A DNA stretch of 9,113 nt from Deferribacteraceae bacterium (GTDB lineage: Bacteria; Chrysiogenota; Deferribacteres; Deferribacterales; JAISNW01), in the NCBI GenBank assembly GCA_031278965.1, contig JAITJJ010000076.1, positions 1 to 9,113 of the forward strand. Reading direction: 5' to 3'. Below are positions 6,801 to 9,113 of this stretch, piece after piece. The stretch's first letter is position 1. Each line of letters begins with the position of its first letter. Made by a program: the position numbers and the translations under genes. The notes under the pieces were generated by a model. It made no database searches and was not told the origin of the DNA. It worked only from the letters and a program-made list of their open reading frames with translations.

Positions 6801-6881
6801 AACTGCCTCAAATTTGCTTAAAATCTCATCAGAAGGAATATTCAGTCTTTTTGCAACATCGGCGAGTTTAAATTCTGTCAT
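3819..6881 (-). CDS. infB: translation initiation factor IF-2
   Basis: IF-2 is the GTPase that brings initiator fMet-tRNA to the 30S subunit and promotes 50S joining. This one is long, 1020 residues. An N-terminal IF2_N domain (1-55) is followed by a charged, then Arg/Pro/Gln-rich disordered linker (about 70-430) and a second IF2_N domain (433-485). The G domain begins near 517: G1 GHVDHGKT 525-532, the switch I motif GGITQ 549-553, G3 DTPG 571-574, G4 NKID 625-628 and G5 SAK 661-663. Domain II runs to about 790. Domain III holds IIKADVQGSLEAL near 818-830, and the C-terminal fMet-tRNA-binding domain holds VFDGKIGSLKRF and GYECGL (963-989). The ATG has GGGGAAG 7 bases upstream and follows nusA by 15 bases. 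The linker contains an RTD/RSD repeat (254-272) and a poly-Ala run (404-409), normal places for length variation. Confidence 0.98.
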   Translation of the reverse strand: MTEFKLADVAKRLNIPSDEILSKFEAVDINETVTADQLRKAGYDPKKIVGFRQKLLQERLNRKGQAGIEIRIGAPAKEEYVKPIISKNPQDIQMRKSALNKNIQQVDVMRQTSRKVKAERVEGTESAEKIFSNEAEIESAIAVEKASKEIPADTAIEEVGVAKNITKSDDTEKPVKEETPIPSVKAAETVKEPPVRGWQAARPTEQRPRGDFRKPDNRPQDNRKQQSRPLNQPRTGYVPRDFAANRSDGGGGQRTDFRTDTRVDLRSDTRSDGKTYTRNAPRFDRPQTGARPTAGNYRPSTQQTHTSRPPQRGQPSRPYDNRPRAGGLRPATGFTSPETVIPKRDIKKPRTDSSSTKEDSKKPKIKTDSLSLKDLNKTIHEGISELDIEAEIEVAAEVAEESEAAAAAAVKPSKTEKKNKKKQAEKEYPAPFQHPTSIVIGENVTVAEMAGLLGIKAGELVKKLFSLGVLATVNQSIDADTAALLAIDYGVEVTKKVITEEDLFPVFEDNPGDMQRRPPVVTVMGHVDHGKTSLLDAIRSTSVAEKEAGGITQHIGAYEVNLDGRKITFLDTPGHEAFTSLRARGAQVTDIVILVVAANDGVMPQTKEAIDHASAAGVCVIVAINKIDRPDANSEKVKRQLAEYGILSEEWGGKHQFQEISAKKRTGIKELLELVLLEADMLELKGNPNRPAEAIVIESQLDKQRGPVATILVKKGTLRKGDTFVVGREIGRVRSMYNHLRAVQKEAGISAPVEVMGFSEVPEPGDTLVVTDEKTAKAIADLRSSSAKSVRETTSPIVSLTDLMDKIKEGRIKELNIIIKADVQGSLEALKSSLKKLSNQEVKVNVVHDATGGITESDVVLALASKAIIIGFNVRPDNNAKLRAEREKISIELYSVIYKAIEDVKLALEGLLTPETVEQAVGKVEVRQVFSVPKIGRIAGAYVLEGRVARTSNVRIIRDNVVVFDGKIGSLKRFAEDVKEVSGGYECGLSVERYQDIKEKDILEVYELVQEKRTLSDVAK

Positions 6882-6896
6882 AATAAGCTTCCCCAG

Positions 6897-8285
6897 TTAC
6901 TCGGCTTCTCTATCAGAAACCTCTGTTTTTACTTCGGTTTCGTCTTCATCAATATCGTCTTCATCAATATCGTCTTCATCAATATCGGCGTTGGCTTCAA
7001 TATGGTCGTATGCCGCATTTACCAGATCAATTGCGTCATCTTCCGTGATCCCTAAACAAATGACTACCTCTCCGATATTTGCCGCAGACAGTTTTTGCAG
7101 ATCGTCTATCCCATTGTTACGCAAGGTAAGGATCATTTCTGGGGTCAGAGACGGAATATTTTCAAGACTATATATTTCATACAGCTTTTTAAGCTCTTCC
7201 TCTTGTTCCAACATGCGTTTATGACGGAGGTCCTGATAAGAGCTATCGTCCAACACCGTAAGCCGCCACCCTGTGAGCGCCGCTGCAAGCCGAACATTCT
7301 GCCCCCTTTTACCAATGGCTAAGGAGAGGTTATCGTTCGGCACAACAAGTTCCACAGTGCTGTCATCTTCAAATACGTTAGCCAAAAGAACTTTTGCAGG
7401 GCTTATGGCGTTGCATAAAAACTTTATGGGATCGTTTGACCAAGGGACCACATCAATCTTTTCATCCCGCAGCTCTTTAGATATGGCGTTTATACGTACC
7501 CCTTTCATCCCGATGCAAGCGCCAACCGGGTCAATATTCGAAGAAATGGAATAAACCGCCACTTTCGCCCTGTCTCCGGGCTCCCTCGCCACAGCTTTTA
7601 TCTGAATAATACCGTCAAAAACTTCAGGGATCTCCGCTTCAAATAGCTTTTTAAGAAACTCCTCGCTTCTCCTTGAGAGGATTAGTTTAGGAAGCCCTTT
7701 CTCGGGGGAGCTGATTTTCAGGAGTACCGCACGTATATGGCTTCCGCGCTCGTAGCGCTCACCGAAAATCTGTTCGTTAAAGGGGAGTATCGCTTCAGTT
7801 TTGCCTATATTTATTATGGTGTTGTGTTGATCGGGCTTTAGAACTGTTCCGTTTACAATCTCTCCGATCTTGTTTTTGTATTCATCATAGATGGCTTGTT
7901 TTTCCGCTTCTTTCAACTTTTCCTGCAGCCGCTGCTTTGCCGCAAGCGTAGCCTGCACACCGAGAGTTTTTATATCTATCGGCACCATCACCATATCCCC
8001 TAACTGAGGATCGTCTTTAAATTCTTTGGCTTCTTCCACAGTTATCTCGTCCCAGTTGGAAATATCTGTTTCAGTGACCTCTTTGGGGATCTTAACGTTC
8101 AAATACCCCCTGTCAAGATCAACCTCTATCTCCGGTTCCAGGTATTTTCCTATCTTTCTGGTAACCGCCGCGGCTAATGAGCTATGGAGCGCCTCAGCAA
8201 GCGCCTGGCGCGTAATGCTCTTATCCCTGCCCAGCTCGTCCGCAATCTTCGTTAAATCCCTATTCATCCCCAAAATCTCCAACAT
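6897..8285 (-). CDS. nusA: transcription termination/antitermination factor NusA
   Basis: NusA binds RNA polymerase and nascent RNA and controls pausing, intrinsic termination and antitermination. The 462-residue protein has the family domains in order: N-terminal polymerase-binding domain (1-130), S1 domain (140-206), KH1 with DPVGACIGMKGVRI (252-265), KH2 with LAIGKRGQNVRLA (322-334), and one helix-hairpin-helix region (about 370-430) rather than the two AR repeats of E. coli (495 residues). An acidic tail follows, built on a tandem DIDED repeat (434-448). Two starts are possible. The ATG at 8285 has GGGGAA close upstream; Met7 (MNRDL, at 8267) matches the usual NusA N-terminus and has GGAG 9 bases before it. 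The upstream one is kept here but the difference is only six residues. It sits between rimP and infB, 15 bases from each. Confidence 0.98.
   Translation of the reverse strand: MLEILGMNRDLTKIADELGRDKSITRQALAEALHSSLAAAVTRKIGKYLEPEIEVDLDRGYLNVKIPKEVTETDISNWDEITVEEAKEFKDDPQLGDMVMVPIDIKTLGVQATLAAKQRLQEKLKEAEKQAIYDEYKNKIGEIVNGTVLKPDQHNTIINIGKTEAILPFNEQIFGERYERGSHIRAVLLKISSPEKGLPKLILSRRSEEFLKKLFEAEIPEVFDGIIQIKAVAREPGDRAKVAVYSISSNIDPVGACIGMKGVRINAISKELRDEKIDVVPWSNDPIKFLCNAISPAKVLLANVFEDDSTVELVVPNDNLSLAIGKRGQNVRLAAALTGWRLTVLDDSSYQDLRHKRMLEQEEELKKLYEIYSLENIPSLTPEMILTLRNNGIDDLQKLSAANIGEVVICLGITEDDAIDLVNAAYDHIEANADIDEDDIDEDDIDEDETEVKTEVSDREAE
6941..6985 (-). repeat. three perfect 15-base tandem repeats in the nusA tail
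   Basis: The unit CGTCTTCATCAATAT (plus-strand reading) occurs three times without a mismatch at 6941-6955, 6956-6970 and 6971-6985. It encodes the acidic repeat DIDED near the NusA C-terminus. As the unit is a multiple of three, copy changes would keep the frame. Confidence 0.95.
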
Positions 8286-8310
8286 TTATTCCCCGAACGT
8301 TTATTCCCCA
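8281..8310. repeat. 15-base tandem duplication at the rimP-nusA junction
   Basis: AACATTTATTCCCCG (8281-8295) and AACGTTTATTCCCCA (8296-8310) match at 13 of 15 positions. On the coding strand one copy supplies the rimP stop codon and the other the nusA Shine-Dalgarno and start region, which suggests the spacer arose by a short duplication. Confidence 0.75.
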
Positions 8311-8756
8311 GTTAAGTTTGCTTTTGCAATATCCTCTATAGATAAGATAAATTTGCAACCCTCTTCCTCAGACGACAAAGTTATTTCCCCGTCCACCGCT
8401 TTTATTATTCTGCCCTTATACCTCTTTCTGCCGTCCTGTCCCTTTGTTTTAACAGTAAGTTTGCATACCTTACCGATGAATGCCGCAAATTCCGCCTCAC
8501 TTTTCAGAGGTCTGTCAATACCTAATGAGGAAACCTCCAAGTTATATCGGGCGGCGGGAACATCAATGCCGTCAAGCCAGTCAGAGAGCGCCTTTGAAAC
8601 GTCAGCGCAATTGTCAAGGGTTACGTTGCCGTCAAGGGTGATTCTCAGCACCATCCCGGAACTTTGCCTGCGAAAGGTGACATCGTATACCTTCAATTTA
8701 TGGCGTTGCGCGGCCTCTTCCGCTTTGGAATAAACCTGTGAGATAAAACTTTGCAT
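8301..8756 (-). CDS. rimP: ribosome maturation factor RimP
   Basis: RimP is a small cytosolic factor that assists early 30S assembly, near ribosomal proteins S12 and S19. The 151-residue protein matches the family length (E. coli about 150). Its signature is YNLEVSSLGIDRPL at 71-84; the residue after SS is normally Pro (SSPG), here Leu78. The N-terminal alpha/beta domain spans 1-85, and the C-terminal SH3-like barrel includes KRYKGRII and DGEITLSSEEEG (111-133). The ATG at 8756 has no clear Shine-Dalgarno; the leader appears short (about 30 bases) and begins with a hairpin. It is the first gene of the rimP-nusA-infB-rbfA-truB operon. Confidence 0.95.
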   Translation of the reverse strand: MQSFISQVYSKAEEAAQRHKLKVYDVTFRRQSSGMVLRITLDGNVTLDNCADVSKALSDWLDGIDVPAARYNLEVSSLGIDRPLKSEAEFAAFIGKVCKLTVKTKGQDGRKRYKGRIIKAVDGEITLSSEEEGCKFILSIEDIAKANLTGE

Positions 8757-8768
8757 ACATATAATAAA

Positions 8769-8787
8769 CCGTAGGGGTTACCTACGG
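8769..8787 (-). promoter_or_regulatory. hairpin at the 5' end of the rimP operon leader
   Basis: CCGTAGG and CCTACGG form a perfect 7-base-pair stem with a 5-base loop. It lies where the predicted transcript would begin and 12 bases before the rimP ATG. A 5'-terminal hairpin may protect the long operon mRNA from decay. No T-run follows on either strand that would make it a good terminator. Confidence 0.5.
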
Positions 8788-8793
8788 AATTCT

Positions 8794-8822
8794 TTTATAA
8801 CATCAATGATAGGTAAAAACAA
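8794..8822 (-). promoter_or_regulatory. probable promoter of the rimP-nusA-infB-rbfA-truB operon
   Basis: On the minus strand TTGTTT (8822-8817) and TATAAA (8799-8794) are 17 bases apart, and a TG one base before the -10 (8802-8801) makes it an extended -10 type. The predicted start falls near 8787, at the leader hairpin. The -35 matches consensus in only three positions, so confidence is moderate. Confidence 0.45.
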
Positions 8823-8979
8823 GAAAAAATTTTATATTGCTTATAATACACTAGATTGTAATATTAAATGCGAAAAGGATTTAGTATACGGAGATAATTA
8901 TTTTTTTTGGGGGGATAGATTTCTGAAAAGAAAAAAGAGAAAAAGAAAAGACGAGCCTATTAAGCCAATCCTACAGCGA

Positions 8980-9021
8980 TGTCAAGGTTTGCGCAGCAAC
9001 CCGAAGGGCTTGACCTTGACA
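8980..9021. repeat. palindromic element able to fold as a three-way junction
   Basis: TGTCAAGGT (8980-8988) and ACCTTGACA (9013-9021) form a perfect 9-base-pair outer stem. Inside it are two further perfect mini-hairpins with no spacer between them: TTGC/GCAA (8989-8999) and CCC/GGG (9000-9008), then CTTG. It lies in a non-coding, AT-rich region, and its GC-rich, compact design looks like a dispersed palindromic repeat (REP-like) or a structured RNA. Only one copy is in this window. Confidence 0.55.
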
Positions 9022-9083
9022 GAGAGAGCTTGTGTTATCATCCAAGACCTTTATTCTCTTTTCTATTAAAAATATGGCTTGTT

Positions 9084-9103
9084 TATAATGACTTATAAAG
9101 GAG
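9084..9103 (+). promoter_or_regulatory. possible promoter -10 and ribosome-binding site of a rightward gene beyond the edge
   Basis: A perfect TATAAT (9084-9089) is followed by a strong Shine-Dalgarno AAAGGAG (9097-9103) and ten bases to the end of the window. A start codon at or just past position 9114 would have good spacing. The -35 region (TTCTAT at 9061-9066) is poor. It would make a gene divergent from the rimP operon; the rest of 8823-9083 shows no credible coding region. Confidence 0.35.
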
Positions 9104-9113
9104 TGTTAATAAA

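Noticed and set aside
6814..7224. 136-codon Ser-rich open frame on the plus strand
   Set aside because: It is the reverse reading of the nusA acidic repeat and infB start; the SSSIS repeat is only the DIDED repeat read backwards.
8026..8733. 235-codon open frame on the plus strand, rich in Ser and Leu
   Set aside because: It is antisense to nusA and rimP; the Ser/Leu-rich composition is typical of the reverse complement of real genes with charged residues.
8806..9069. 87-codon open frame on the plus strand (MIGKNKKKFY...)
   Set aside because: It has no Shine-Dalgarno, low-complexity Lys/Arg runs from AT-rich DNA, runs across the palindromic element and resembles no family I know.
9083..9113. 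CIRCE heat-shock operator suggested by GAGTGTTAA near the right edge
   Set aside because: Only the right half resembles the CIRCE consensus; the left half with a 9-base spacer is absent.
1..9113. CRISPR array, insertion sequence or defence system
   Set aside because: No spaced direct repeats, transposase, terminal inverted repeats or defence-type genes are visible; all recognised genes are housekeeping or metabolic.

Overview
The window looks like chromosome of an anaerobic or microaerophilic Gram-negative bacterium of moderate GC. Three observations suggest this: a two-subunit oxygen-sensitive (class I, iron-sulfur) fumarase, a secreted triheme cytochrome whose heme and histidine pattern matches the PpcA/c7 family of Desulfuromonadales (Geobacter-like) and Deferribacteres-like metal or sulfur reducers, and the Gram-negative style gene order rimP-nusA-infB-rbfA-truB. 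The taxonomic suggestion is inference; nothing here fixes the species.

All recognised genes lie on the minus strand, so transcription runs from the right edge to the left. Right part (8756 down to 2558): one tight translation/transcription operon, rimP (30S maturation), nusA (elongation and termination factor), infB (initiation factor IF-2), rbfA (30S maturation) and truB (tRNA psi55 synthase). Gaps are 15 bases or less, with a 1-base overlap between infB and rbfA. A probable extended -10 promoter and a 5'-end hairpin precede rimP. truB appears to start at a CTG codon. A weak terminator lies about 145 bases after truB.

Middle (1981-2557): a 577-base AT-rich intergenic region with no convincing protein gene. 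It holds a near-consensus promoter for the cytochrome on the minus strand and a second near-consensus promoter facing right. The rightward promoter is followed by a 16-base-pair hairpin that may be a small RNA. The loop of that hairpin is perfectly complementary over 9 bases to the loop of a hairpin in the cytochrome mRNA leader. This is the most interesting unproven signal in the window.

Left part (1980 down to 1): a c7-type triheme cytochrome gene closed by two strong tandem terminators, then a TRIC-family membrane protein gene coupled to the fumarase alpha-subunit gene, which overlaps the start of the fumarase beta-subunit gene cut by the left edge.

Right end (8757-9113): no credible gene. 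It holds the rimP promoter, a 42-base palindromic element able to fold as a three-way junction (perhaps a dispersed repeat), and a -10 box plus Shine-Dalgarno that suggest a rightward gene just beyond the edge. I see no defence, mobile or otherwise new multi-gene system here; the genes are mainly housekeeping, and the novelty candidates are in the intergenic DNA and a few unusual coding details.
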